A stretch of 64,000 bases of DNA. Origin: Datnioides undecimradiatus (Eukaryota > Chordata > Actinopteri > Lobotiformes > Datnioididae). Below the pieces are notes generated by a model that saw nothing but the letters and a program-made list of their open reading frames with translations, made no database searches and was not told where the DNA came from. The DNA lies in contig WARS01000013.1 of assembly GCA_008933995.1 (NCBI GenBank), positions 6,858,329 through 6,922,328 of the forward strand, in the 5' to 3' direction. Shown piece by piece: positions 1-11,159 of this stretch. Each line of letters begins with the position of its first letter. Position 1 is the first letter of the stretch. Made by a program: the position numbers and the translations under genes.

Positions 1-136
1 AATTACTTTCTTAATGAATTAATGTGTGAATGCCGCTGCTTGTTTGAAAAGTGGACTGAAAAATCAACTTTCACTCTCCCATGTGGCTTGTAGAGCAGAC
101 AGTGACAGTCCTATCTGTCAATTCACATCTGAAGAC
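1..136 (+). other. hyal2: hyal2 intron end and start of first coding exon (5'UTR)
   Basis: A pyrimidine-rich stretch followed by a TAG at 91-93 gives a plausible splice acceptor, so the exon probably begins at 94 with about 43 bases of 5'UTR before the ATG. A second possible acceptor AG lies at 107-108. The upstream non-coding exon and promoter would be left of the window. The reading frame stays open back to base 26, but that part has no hyaluronidase similarity. Confidence 0.5.
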
Positions 137-3033
137 ATGTTGTACTGGACTCTGCCTGACTGGAAAGTACTGCTGCTGACTGCACTGCTGTGGGACCGCC
201 TCTGTGCTTTGGGACTGAAACCCACGAGATGGCCACTGTATTCCCAAAAGCCTCTGCTCCTGGCTTGGAATGCCCCAACTGAGGACTGTGCCCCGCGGCA
301 TGGTATTAGCTTTCAGCTTGACCTCTTTGAGATCGTGGCCTCACCCAATGAGGGCTTTGTTCGACAGAACCTCACCATCTTCTATAAGGACCGGTTAGGC
401 TTGTACCCCTACTTTGAGGCAGATGAAACGCCAGTGAACAAGGGGCTGCCGCAGATGGCCAGTCTCACACAGCACCTGGAGAAGATGCAGGAGGGAGTGC
501 GTAAGTATATAAAGGAAGCAGGGGCTAAGGGTCTGGCTGTTATCGACTGGGAGGAATGGCGGCCACTCTGGATACGTAACTGGGAAAACAAAGATGTTTA
601 CCGCAGACATTCTCGTGAACTTGTGCGTCAGAAGAATCCAACATGGCCCCCAGAGCAGGTGGCAAAAGTGGCCCAGCAGGAGTTTGAGATGTCTGCCAGG
701 AAGTTCATGCTGGAGACGCTTAAGCACGCCAAGAACCTGAGGCCTAACCAGCTGTGGGGTTTCTACCTATTTCCCGACTGCTACAATCATGACTACAGGC
801 GCACTCTGGAGAACTACACGGGCCGCTGTCCTGATGTGGAGGTGGCCCGCAACGAGCAGCTGAAATGGCTGTGGACTGAGAGCACAGCTCTCTTCCCATC
901 CATCTACATGGGCACCGTGCTGAGTTCTTCAGACTCCGGACGCCAGTTTGTCCGGAACCGAGTGAAGGAGGGGATGCGTTTGGCATCATCGGGCGATGGG
1001 TTGGCACGTCCTGTCTTTGTGTACACCCGACCCACCTATGCCAACTCCTTGACACAGCTGACAGAGGTGACGCTCTAACGCCCGCTGCAAGACCTGAATT
1101 TGCTTTCTCTTTTTGCAGTGTTCTTTTCCTGCTTTTTCTTAACCAATCTGGTGACGTTTCAAATGACTAATGTGTTGCTGTGCCAGGTCGGTCATGTATG
1201 ATAACATGACATTTTGGAAGCAGAGGATATGGACCTTTTTTTTTTTTTTGTTCCAAGATTAACTCTCAGCCGACCTCTCGCTCTAACAGTCAGCAATACT
1301 CCTCTCTCTCTTTCTCTCTGATCAGTGCATGCTGCATGGAGCTACAGCTTTTCCTTATCGGCAGCCACAGTCCTTTCCTGTCCTGGCAGCAGACAGACAC
1401 CCCATTACCTCTCATTTGTGTGTGGTGGGCAGGATGGGTGTTGGTCAAGTTGAAAATCTCGCTAACACCCTATAGACCCTTTCCTTGTGGGAGAGAGAAC
1501 AGATAAGAGCTGCTGCTGTAGTTCACATACAGTAGCATGTGCCCCACTAACATTTTGACCCCCATTAAAGTGATACTCAACAGTGCATTTTTCCTGTGTT
1601 TGGCCCGCACATCTTAAATTTGCAAAAGGTTGAATGTGATAGTGTTAAATCGCTGTATCATCTTCTTACAGACTGACCTCGTCTCCACCATCGGGGAGAG
1701 CGTGGCTTTGGGAGCAGCTGGGATCATCATGTGGGGAGATTCAGCTTATGCAAGCAGCAAAGTAAGCGTCCGCGCACTTAATTGTGAAGCAAAAACATTC
1801 ATCACTCAGACCGAACACACCAATTTGACCATAGACCTTAATCATCTGCTAAGTTTTGACCTGCTGCTCTTGTCTGTCATGTGTGCAGTCATTTGATAAC
1901 TTGTAATTCTTCCTTGGGGCTCCAGCTCACAGTCACATGAAAATCTTCACATACACAGGACTTATTTGTCGCAAGTGTTTTTTCTTCTGTCACACTTACG
2001 CTGCTAGGTACTATTTTTTTAGGCAATTCAGATAAAATCTTGAAATTAGTCATGAATAGTGTTTGTTTTGAGTTATGAAGAACTAGTTTTTGTTGTCTGG
2101 GGTTTTGTGCTTATATCTTGCATTCACTCATACTGATGAGAGAGAGAGAGAGAATTTGGTTTCAGTTGATTTGCATTGCCCAAATGACCATTCCCTGTAT
2201 GTTAGTCTTGATACAGCTCGATATAGTATAAAATTATAGTTTTATCAGAATTAATTTATCATGTACCATCAGTGCACTGTACCCATGTAAGTTTGCTCAA
2301 GTACTGTACAAAATACTATTAATATGATGCATTGTTACACAATAAATTACCCATAAAATGCTGCTTTTACATTAATCTATCTGTAACTATAATTAAATAA
2401 CACTTTTGCACATCGACTGCTTTTATTTCTGTTTATATAGTGATATTACTACTTTCACCTAATACAAATACTTTTTCCATGGACTGAATCTTACATTATT
2501 ATTATATTATTATTAAGTATGCTGTTTTGTTTACTCTAAAGTACTTTGAAAGTCACAACCGTGGATCTTGCGTGCTTAATGTGATAGAGATAGTGGGCAG
2601 CTTTGGTGTTAAAGGCCTGCAGACCTCCACACTTAACTTGATGTAAATTTCTCTCCAGAACAGCTGCTCCAACCTGGCTCAGTATCTGAAGGGGCCTTTG
2701 AATCAATACCTCCTCAACGTCTCCACGGCAGCAGAGCTATGCAGCCAGACACTGTGTGGTTCCCATGGCCGCTGTCTGCGCAAAAATCCAGACAGTAACG
2801 TTTACTTGCATCTGAACCCCCTCACCCACACCATCATCCCTGGCGACAAGCTGACGGTCACAGGCGAGCTCAGCGAAGCAGAGGAGAAGAGATTTCACTC
2901 AGAGTTTCAGTGCCAGTGCTACAGCGGCTATGAGGGAGAGAACTGCAATCAGAGACTGGCGCGGTCTCAAGCCACCAGTCCATCAGCACTGCACTGCGTG
3001 ATCCTACTGTTTGTCTCTCTGCTAGTCTGTTAA
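137..3033 (+). CDS. hyal2: Hyaluronidase 2 (GPI-anchored), three coding exons
   Basis: Coding exons are 137..1066, 1672..1761 and 2659..3033, giving 464 residues against about 473 in human HYAL2. Both introns are phase 0 with GT-AG ends. The protein cuts beta-1,4 bonds of hyaluronan (glycosyl hydrolase family 56) at the cell surface. Residues 1-26 form a hydrophobic signal peptide. The active-site motif is DWEEW at 137-141, with Asp137 and Glu139 as the catalytic acids, followed by FPDCYNHDY around 212-220. Cysteines expected for the catalytic-domain disulfides are present (51, 215, 231, 343). The EGF-like domain spans about 365-437 with six cysteines (368, 373, 379, 425, 427, 436). The last 14 residues are hydrophobic with no basic residue, behind a small-residue stretch, as in a GPI signal; human HYAL2 is also GPI-anchored. 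Stretches such as ASPNEGFV and GFYLFPDCYNHDY fit HYAL2 better than HYAL1 or HYAL3. The ATG at 137 is chosen because it opens the signal peptide. Teleosts can carry two HYAL2 copies, and I cannot say which this is. Confidence 0.93.
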
Positions 3034-3771
3034 TACACCAAACATACTGTAGACATAGATGCATTTCACACACAGGAGCACACCAGCTGAGAAGTTTGGG
3101 TGAGGAGTGAGGGGTGAGTGAGGGGTCTTTTTTTTAAAAAAAAAAAAAAAAAAATTGCTGTAAATGGATGACACAAAGTGAAATTTTAGAAGAAACACTG
3201 TGGAAATTGCAGAGTTATATTTGTTTATAACTTTTAATCTTTCCTTAAATAATGGAGGGCTCGCTGGAAATGACCTTGTTTACATTTTGCTCTCAGTTTC
3301 CTCTCAGTCACTGTTTCCCTAAGTGTCAAATTCCATGTTTCTCATCAAGACAAAGTTTTCTTGAGGAAATGTGATGAATGACTTGATGTCTGTCCGTAAG
3401 TGTCTGGTGAAAGTGGAACTGATGCACTTAAATCTGTTAAGAGCACAATATATTCGAAGTGCCTGATCTCTTTTCAACAAGACCTCTCTCTGACGTCTGA
3501 TGTTCTTTTGGAGGCAATTACAGTGTTACTATTTATTTGAATGTATTTTTAGGTGTTTTTTATGATATGTCCTTATTTTTTATGTCCAAAACATGACTAC
3601 TAGTTTTTTCTTAAAACATTACATTACTCGATTTTGCTAAAAACAACAGTCCTATTTGTATTTCAGCAGCACAATGTAAAAAGCTCACCTCTGACACTTC
3701 CACAATTTAACTTCTATGACCGCCTCTCTCTTTATGCTGTTCTCAAATTTGACTTTGTCCAAGTAAATAAA
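3034..3771 (+). other. hyal2: hyal2 3'UTR with polyA signal
   Basis: No open frame follows the hyal2 stop. An AATAAA hexamer lies at 3766-3771 and is followed within 30 bases by a GT-rich stretch, the usual arrangement of a vertebrate cleavage site. The UTR contains an unusual run of eight T followed directly by nineteen A at 3128-3154. Confidence 0.6.
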
Positions 3772-4299
3772 CATTTGACTGTTGATGTCCTTGTGTAATT
3801 TATTTTATGATTTACAAAGCACAGCAAAGAGGAGAGGGATAACTGTCAAGTAAACAAGACATTTGGTTTTCAGATAATACAGGTATGACTTTGCAGTCGA
3901 TAAAGTTTAGCATCCGGGGGGAAAAACATGTCATCACTGGTCACAATGGGGAAGCAAAGCTAGTTAGTCCACAGGGAGGGACACAGCTTGCAGGCTGCTG
4001 CCTCATACCCCTTCCCCATGTAATTGCAGGGTGCTGTTAAGCCAAGAGTTATTTTTACTGCTTTTAAGAGTTAAGCAAGGCATACATTTAAATTTGGAGG
4101 AGGAAGAGTTCATTATGGCTAGCTTGACAGCCATTTAGAGTGGGACTCTATTGCCTTTCCAGGTCAAGTCTCCTCAGTTAACTGTTTACCTTCAGTTACA
4201 TTTGTAGTTGGACAAACTGAAAACGTACCGCTGAGCATACACAGAGTAATGACTTCTAACTCGACTGTGACTTTAAATCCGTCTGCCCCTCGAACATGA

Positions 4300-4438
4300 T
4301 CTGCATGTTTCTTGTGATTGGTTGATATCCATTCTGCGCGTGCTTCTGATTGGTTGTCTCTTAACTTTTGCAGGCCTTCAGTTGGTTGTTGGAAATCCCA
4401 CAGCGCACTTCTGTTTTTCGTTCTTCCCCCTTTTCAGG
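4300..4438 (+). promoter_or_regulatory. hyal1: Candidate hyal1 promoter with two inverted CCAAT boxes
   Basis: Two GATTGGTTG words, which are CCAAT boxes on the opposite strand, occur with ATTGG at 4317-4321 and 4349-4353, 32 bases apart. They are followed by a pyrimidine-rich tract at about 4410-4437. They lie just before the 5' exon of hyal1 and about 530 bases after the hyal2 polyA signal. No clear TATA box is seen. The tract ends in TTTTCAG, so it could instead be the end of an intron from a more distal exon. Confidence 0.45.
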
Positions 4439-4524
4439 CGTGTGTTATTCAGATCATGAGACTGCAGCTTGTATTTGCCCACACGGTCCAGACAAAAAAG
4501 CCCAAACCAAACCCGGTTCAATAG
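4439..4524 (+). other. hyal1: hyal1 5' untranslated exon
   Basis: The exon ends at a strong donor, GTAAGC at 4525, which pairs with the TTCTTTGCAG acceptor ending at 4800, giving a 276-base intron just before the hyal1 start codon. The 5' edge is either an acceptor ending at 4438 or a transcription start nearby. The exon carries a short upstream ORF described separately. Confidence 0.5.
4456..4524 (+). CDS. Upstream ORF (22 codons) in hyal1 leader
   Basis: ATG at 4456 opens a 22-codon frame that ends with TAG at 4522-4524, the last three bases of the exon. After splicing, only GG lies between this stop and the hyal1 ATG (TAG-GG-ATG). The peptide is basic and proline-rich near its end and resembles no protein I know. 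Its position suggests translational control of hyal1 by termination and reinitiation, not a functional peptide. Confidence 0.45.
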   Translation: MRLQLVFAHTVQTKKPKPNPVQ

Positions 4525-4802
4525 GTAAGCTACTGTTTGTCAGTGTGAATACACACGACTTCATTTTACACTACATTACATAGATTACACCAAAGTTATA
4601 TTTAGTATATTTTTTAATCACTCATAGCTCCACCACAACCACATTTGTGATAATTCAGAAAACCTGGACATACACGGATGAAAAGTTGACATTGGTGCTG
4701 TTATTAAATAACAAACCCGTTTTGCTTTTAATTCTGATCTGTTATATTATTTATATTACATATATTGCTATTAGCAGTGCTGTCTTTTGCTTCTTTGCAG
4801 GG

Positions 4803-7076
4803 ATGAGTTCCTTTTATCCCGAGGTGCTGCTTCTCTTAAAACTAACGAGCCTTGTTTCAGGGCTGCAGTTTGCAGCCTCATCTTTTTCCCAGGAGCCCTT
4901 TCTCACAGTTTGGAACGCCCCTACAGCCAGCTGCCTCTCTCAATATGGCGTGGACCTCGACTTGGGCGTGTTCAGCATCGTCCAGAACCAGAACCAAACC
5001 TTTATGGGTGACAATATAACCATCTTCTACGCTGAAAAGCTTGGCCTATATCCCAGGTACTCCAGCCAGGCAGAGGCTATCAATGGTGGCGTGCCACAGA
5101 ATGCCAGTCTCGATGAGCACCTCAGAGTGGCCTCTGAAGATATTCGTACCTTTATACCTGATAGGGATTTCCAGGGCCTGGCTGTGGTGGACTGGGAGAG
5201 CTGGAGGCCTGTATGGGAAAGAAACTGGGAAAGTAAGCAGGTGTACTGGGAGGGTTCAAGAGCACTAGTGAGGTCCAAGCATCGCGATTGGAGCCCTGCT
5301 CGGGTAGAGGCTGCAGCACGGCTGGCGTTTGAGGAAGCTGGAAGGAAATTCATGGAGGAAACACTGAAACTGGGGCAGGAGGAAAGACCAAACGGGCTGT
5401 GGGGTTATTATGGTTTTCCCAGCTGCTACAACTACTACAGCGACAAAAGCAAAAACTACACAGGGAAGTGTCCAGATGTGGAGATTAAGAGGAACAACGA
5501 GCTTTTATGGTTGTGGAACGTCTCCTCTGCTCTTTATCCTGACATCTACCTCAGCCTCAACCTGCGAGACCTGGGCAAAGAAGTGCTCCTCTACACCCAC
5601 CATCGCATCCTGGAGGCCATGAGGGCAGGAGCTCAGCTGACTCCATCAACACGGCCCATCTTTCCATACGCTCGCATCGTGTACACATACACGTTAAATT
5701 TCCTCTCACAGGCAAGTAGCAGATGTTTCAGTTCCTTTTTGGGATTATCATGACTTGGTCTGAACATTCTGCTTCACCTCCTCCTGCAGGAGCATCTGGT
5801 CTACACCATTGGAGAGAGCGCCGCTTTAGGATCTGCAGGGGTAGTGCTTTGGGGTGACCATGCCTTCTCCGAGTCTAAGGTACAGTGTCTGACAGTGGAT
5901 GATCTTCACTTTTTGGCAAAATAGCAATACTTTACAATACATTTTGTGTTTTAGTTACTTTTCTGTTGTAAATCTCTCAATGGCTCAAGAGCGTTTTGTA
6001 AAAACCTTTGCTTGGTTCTCTTTATAACTGTGTCTATGGTGATTTATAAGTCACATGGACTGAACTGATAAGAGAACTGGGGACCAACTCAGACACCACC
6101 CTCATGATGGAAAGATGATTATAAACATAAAACATAAAGGCAAACCTGGGTGATGCACAACAACAAGTAATATCAACAGACTAGGATTGAAGCTCACACT
6201 GGTCTTCACTTCGTTGCTAAGTCATACAACTTGAAAAGATGTTTGAGAACAAAAACTTCCCTTCTACTGAACTTTACTGAACCAATTTGTTTTATTTTAT
6301 TTTTTTAATTGTGTCTTTGAAACGTCTGAAATTGTCTGGTTACTTTCCTGTTCTTTTGTTCATGTCTTAGATTATGTTTATCTTGAAGAACATTTTGACA
6401 TTGTCATACATCATTTTCATTTCTAGCAATCCCCCCCAAAAAGGCAAAAACCTCCTGTCCATACTTTTTTACTAAGCCCTAAACCTATTTGGTCCTACTG
6501 AATACATACACCTTGAAACATGGATCATACACAACAGGTTGATTTTTTAAAAAAAATGCTTAATAATGTCCTAAAAACATGTTGCTATGTGAGGTTTACA
6601 ATATCTCAGCTGCTTGGAAATTAGTAAATTTTTTGTTGTTCACCAAACAAAGTTGGAGAATATTTAACTGTTAACTGGACTTTAATATCAGTCATAATAT
6701 ATTTGGTTTAAAGTTGTGTGCATGTCTTGTGTTTCTCTTATCCTTTTAGAGCACTTGTGATGCTGTCAAATCGTACATCGACAACACTCTGGGTTTTTAC
6801 CTGGTGAACGTCACATCAGCAGCCACTCTCTGCAGCCAGACCTTGTGTTCGTCTCGGGGCAGATGCCAGAGGAAGATCCCAAACTCGAGGGCCTACCTCC
6901 ACCTTGACCCCGCCATGTGGAAGGTTGTGTCTGAGAAGAAACCACAGGGCGGGCAGAACTACAGAGTTTTAGGACAGATGAACGCACGTCAGGTGAGACT
7001 CATGAAGTCTGACTTTCAGTGCAAGTGTTACCCAGGATGGGGCGGTGAGAGCTGCTCCAAACCAACTTGGGGATGA
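4803..7076 (+). CDS. hyal1: Hyaluronidase 1 (secreted/lysosomal), three coding exons
   Basis: Coding exons are 4803..5711, 5790..5879 and 6750..7076, giving 441 residues against about 435 in human HYAL1. Exon phases match hyal2 next door. The first coding intron has a GC donor (CAG then GCAAGT at 5712) and is only 78 bases. The protein is a family 56 glycosyl hydrolase that degrades hyaluronan at acid pH. A signal peptide covers residues 1-20. Asp130 and Glu132 lie in the catalytic DWESW motif, and Tyr202 and Tyr248 fit substrate-binding tyrosines. Cysteines 44, 208, 223 and 336 and six EGF-like cysteines (361, 366, 372, 424, 426, 435) are present. There is no hydrophobic C-terminal tail, so no GPI anchor. 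Ser207 replaces the aspartate found here in human HYAL1 (Asp206). The start ATG lies two bases after the acceptor. HYAL1 is the best fit; HYAL3 is the main alternative. Confidence 0.9.
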
Positions 7077-7250
7077 AAGACTTTAGGCACTTTATGGAGG
7101 TAATCCAGTAACAGTAGGGGTCTGAGTAATATATTGTCATGTGAATGAAAATTACCAAATGATTGCCCAGTGAGTTTTCTTAATTGCTTCTGTAATTTTT
7201 GTTAATTGATATGGCAAATAATCATGCAATTTTAAAAAAAAATAAATAAA
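7077..7250 (+). other. hyal1: hyal1 3'UTR with overlapping AATAAA signals
   Basis: After the TGA at 7074-7076 there is no open frame. Overlapping AATAAA hexamers at 7241-7246 and 7245-7250 are the first good polyA signals. They sit in an A-rich stretch, so the true cleavage site could be further on. Confidence 0.4.
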
Positions 7251-7730
7251 TACATTTTTTTTCCATTTAACAAGAACTACAGACTAAACTTTCCACTGTT
7301 GTGTTACAAGGAATATAAAATGTGTTTAATGACATAAACTCTATTTACTATTTCAGTTCCAGAAACCTGCTTTAATCTGTCTGTGAAAACACTCGAAAAC
7401 GTGTTTTGCATATTGTCACTTCACTTGATGAAGGATGTTTGAGCTTCACTGTGCAGAATGATGCATGTGCAGAATTTGACGCTTAGATGGATGTTTTCAG
7501 ATCATCAGCTAAAGGAGGGAAAGTTTCTGTGTGCTCACCTGAAATCTGAGTTTCAGATGTTTACATACAAGCTGATATATGGGACATCACAACTAGTTTA
7601 AAGGCTTATCTAATCTAACCCGATTAAAGGTGATTTTAATGTGAATTGTCATTGCATCATGTTGGGTTTTTAGTTTTCAAGTAAACACAACTCGATTTGG
7701 TAATAGAATTGCCATGCATTTCAACACTAC

Positions 7731-8184
7731 CAGTGGTGAAATTGCTTTACTCAGGAACTGGAGCATATGTTTGCGGTGCTTGATGCACACTTACATTTCA
7801 GCTGGAAATATTAAACTTTTTCTCCACTAAATTTACCAAACACTTAAAGTTACTACTTACTTGACAGGGTTTGTGTTGTCATAAGAATCACATGTTCAGC
7901 TGGAAAAAATATCATTTATTACTTTTATTATCATTTATAAGATTAAACTTCCCAGTGGCATATAAAGTACACATTGACTTAATATATTAAAGACCTCCTT
8001 GAAAAACTTAAACATCATTAATAATAATCCAAGAATATAATATCTTAGAAACAAGCTCTGTTAAGGGGTGAGTACTCTTGATACTTTAAGCACATTTGGC
8101 TATGAAACTGAAGTTATGTTAAAGTTGCATTTTATTCAGCAGCATTACTACTTTTCTTCATTCCGAATGCATCACCCAGCACTG
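7731..8184 (-). mobile_element. hAT-like non-autonomous element, copy 1 (reverse)
   Basis: The left end reads CAGTGGTGAAA and the right end is a decayed version of TTCCACCACTG read in reverse. The interior carries the words typical of this teleost family, such as GAGTACTCTTGATACTTTAAG and GATTAAACTTCCCAG. No matching 8-base target duplication remains. There is no coding sequence. It is about 454 bases and is the longest of five related copies in the window. Confidence 0.6.
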
Positions 8185-8301
8185 TCTGGAGCTGAGCTAT
8201 TGAAATTACATTATCTTGGGACTTTAATCAGTTTATTAAACACCACTCGCCCTTAATTTGCATGCTGGGGTTTTTATTTAAAATGCTTGTGGAGATGTGT
8301 A

Positions 8302-8320
8302 TGACCACCAGGTGGTGCTG
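8302..8320 (+). promoter_or_regulatory. CTCF-like motif
   Basis: TGACCACCAGGTGGTGCTG matches about 15 of 19 positions of the vertebrate CTCF consensus, recalled as TGGCCACCAGGGGGCGCTA, in forward orientation. It lies 1.2 kb past hyal1, between the hyaluronidase pair and the gene-free interval. Confidence 0.4.
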
Positions 8321-9724
8321 TGTGTCAGCTAACCAGAAATGCATGAGACATCAAGGTCAGAGCTTTGGTTGTTAGCAGTCACAAGTAGAGCCAAATAGCT
8401 GCAGAGGGGAAAAGCATGGTTGACACTGTATGTCAGATTGTGATAAGTTCATGTGCAGCAGCTGGAGCGTCCATGATGAATTAAACCCACTAAAACACAG
8501 AGCCAAAGAGAGCATGAAGTGACCTTGATTGATTTACGAGTGGCGTGTACAATGTTGTCTTATCTGATTGCCACTGCTGCTCCAAACTGGTGTCGTGGAT
8601 AGTAATTTCCCTCCTCTGTCCCCGTGAGGATTGTCAAACTGGGAGAATAGACTCCCACAAGGCCTTGCTCTCTCCCACTTCCGGCTTTATCATTACTGGC
8701 TGGATTGTGAGGAAATGAGGCGGAGATAGATGTGTGGTTTTTTTTTTTTTTAAAGCTATGGCGAGATATCTTCAGCCTGTGTGCTTTTTTTAAAAATAAT
8801 GTTTGTCTTTCGAGTTATTATGCAGTTTCTTGAACCAGAAGAAAATGCTCAATTGACTTTAAAGTGGAGGACACAATTTAATGTAAATCCTAAAATACTA
8901 TATTTACCTGTAGCTTCTTGATAATGGCAGGAAAAAAAAAAACACAAGGCTCTCACACTGATTGACATTCAATGCTGCACGTCAGTCTGTTCATTATTTC
9001 TTCACTCTGGCAGCCTAAACTCCACTGCGTCTGTACAAATACAGGGGGGGAATTATAATAATGCTGTGTTGTTTTTAATAGGCTCGGGTTTATGAAAGTT
9101 TTTGTTTGCAATATAAAAAAATCACATTCAAAATGCAGCGCTGAACTTTTCCGCCTGTGTTTGCAAATTTCGACCATGGACGTTCGAAAGAGGAACTTGC
9201 ACGTGACATTTTACCTCAGGGTGAAGGCTGAGATGTTTTGATATAACACAGCGAGCTTTTCCCATCACGAGCAGCCTTTTTTAATGAATATCACAAACCT
9301 GAAAACTTTGAATGTCATGAGTGGCCGTACATGAAACCATTCTGATCTGTTTATCAGCTTTGAGTGGCTCTCCCTCTCTTTTCCCCTCCATCCTCTGTCA
9401 GGACTGGCAGGCCCTCTATTTCTCTATCCTCTCATCTCTGCATTTCTTCATTTTGGCGTCTCGCTCTGTCACCCCTCCATGGTCACGTCTCCCCTTTCCC
9501 TGCTGCTCGGTCTAGAGATCGTCTCGCTTGCTCTCGGTTTAATAACTGTTTTGTCACGCTCTGTGTCTTTGTCCTTCAGAGGAGTCGACTCTCTGATCAG
9601 GTTTCTTAAAGATCTGATGCACACTTGTTTGCATGATTTATCTGCGTATATGTCACCAAAGCCATGGTGTCGCGCATTGATCGGGCTATTAAATGCAGGA
9701 GAGTCCCTCTTTAAAGTGTGACAT
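8321..9724. other. Intergenic sequence, no gene seen
   Basis: Contains scattered short open frames without recognisable similarity, T and A homopolymer runs near 8740 and 8930, and nothing else I can name. Confidence 0.5.
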
Positions 9725-9940
9725 GAAGAAATAGTTCAACTTTTTGGAAAATAAACTTATTTGCTTCATTGCTAATGTTGGATATTGAGGTTGTTACCCC
9801 TCTTGTGTGTGCATGTTAAATATTAATGTCAAGCCAGCAAGTGGTTAGCTTAGCATAGCATAAAGACTGAAAGCAGGGGGGATACTGCTAGCCTGGCTGT
9901 GTTTAAATAAAAAACTGTGTACACTAAGTCCACAGGGGGC
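9725..9940 (+). repeat. Decayed teleost interspersed repeat
   Basis: The words GGTTAGCTTAGCATAGCATA and GACTGAAAGCAGGGGG, followed by CTAGCCTGGCTGTG, are characteristic of a repeat I recall as abundant in percomorph genomes. It is non-coding. Edges are approximate and its class is not certain. Confidence 0.55.
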
Positions 9941-10820
9941 GGAGGTTGGAGCAGATGGATGGGTCATGGATGTTTGTTTCCTGTTTCCTAGTAGTCAGCG
10001 TTGTTTTGGGCGTTTCTTTTTGTAACCATGACTAGGAAACCTTATGAAAATGACTACGTTCACATTTTAACCCAAACCGTGATCTTTCCCAAACCCTAAC
10101 CAAGTGTTTTTTTGTGTTGAAAGCAAACCAAATCTGCAAGCAAAATATTCATATGTAAAACCACAGTATCATGAAAATGAAATGGCTGTGGCGGAGGTTC
10201 ATGGGCTTGATTATTTTTGGGCAGGATCAGTAACTTGAGTTTCTGCTGGTTTATTTAACCTGTGAAACATGATGAAGCAGGTTAGTTTGTGATTTTTTTT
10301 TTTAGACATCTTACGAGGCCTGTTTTAACTTTTGGACAGAGACAGAAAGCAGCCCCACAATATCATTTAAATGCGTTTAGCAAATAGTAAACAGCACCTT
10401 TTCAATGAGCTGGAATTATAAGCCACCATTTCACACTAAAAGCATCTGATTGTGAGTGGACTGTAAAAACTGATGGAAAGGGGCCCTTGAATCACCTTTT
10501 TTCATCACATCTCCATGTAAGTAAATGAAATCAGAGCAGGGAATGGGAGACATGAAATGAAAAGGCAGAAAGGCTTTGTGCGAGAGAGGTCACAGTGTCC
10601 TATTTCGTATGAGATGGAGCTCTGATATCTGTGCACTTAGAGGCTGTTTGTCGACGGGCAGAATCACCGCCAGTGGCAGCCAGATCGCACCCTGCCGTAG
10701 TGCGTCACACGGCTGCATGCAGACAAGCTGACGGTGATCAATGTATTTGCACATGAATCCGGGTAAAGAGAGAGACTGTGGGGACACGCAGAAAAATCTG
10801 ATCATGGTGTTCGTTTTGTA

Positions 10821-10855
<35 letters not shown>

Positions 10856-11157
10856 CGTAATGTTGGTATCTGTGTGTGCATGTGTGTTATAACAGTTGAG
10901 GATTTGCTTCCTCTGCTGCACACCTCCTGATGAGAGGTGACCTGACAGACTGTCCCATGTGACTTATCCTGAGACGGGCAGCACTGCGCTCAACCCCCCC
11001 CCCATGCAAGACCTCATCAGAGCTCAGAGAATACCATTTAAGAGCAAAAGGAAACTCACATTCACACACTTACACTACACAAAGGTGGCTCCTGCCAAAG
11101 TCACACAATAACTGTGTGCGTGTGTGCCTGAGAGCCATTCAGGTGGAAAATTACACT
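9941..11157. other. Intergenic sequence, no gene seen
   Basis: Holds a TG microsatellite at 10823-10852 and otherwise no recognised element. The reverse-strand open frames between 10590 and 11069 overlap that repeat and low-complexity flanks and are not convincing. Confidence 0.5.
10823..10852. repeat. (TG)15 microsatellite
   Basis: An uninterrupted TG run. Confidence 0.95.
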
Positions 11158-11159
11158 GC

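Noticed and set aside
26-136. In-frame extension of hyal2 upstream of ATG 137
   Set aside because: It starts with GTG, has no similarity to hyaluronidases and contains a good splice acceptor; the signal peptide begins at ATG 137.
4647-4802. In-frame extension of hyal1 upstream of ATG 4803
   Set aside because: This is intron sequence ending in a strong pyrimidine tract and CAG; the open frame is chance.
5027-5353. Reverse-strand open frame within hyal1
   Set aside because: A shadow of the real coding exon; the same applies to reverse frames in hyal2 exon 1.
9927-9945. CTCF-like CCACAGGGGGCGGAG
   Set aside because: One base is missing against the consensus and it sits at the edge of a dispersed repeat.
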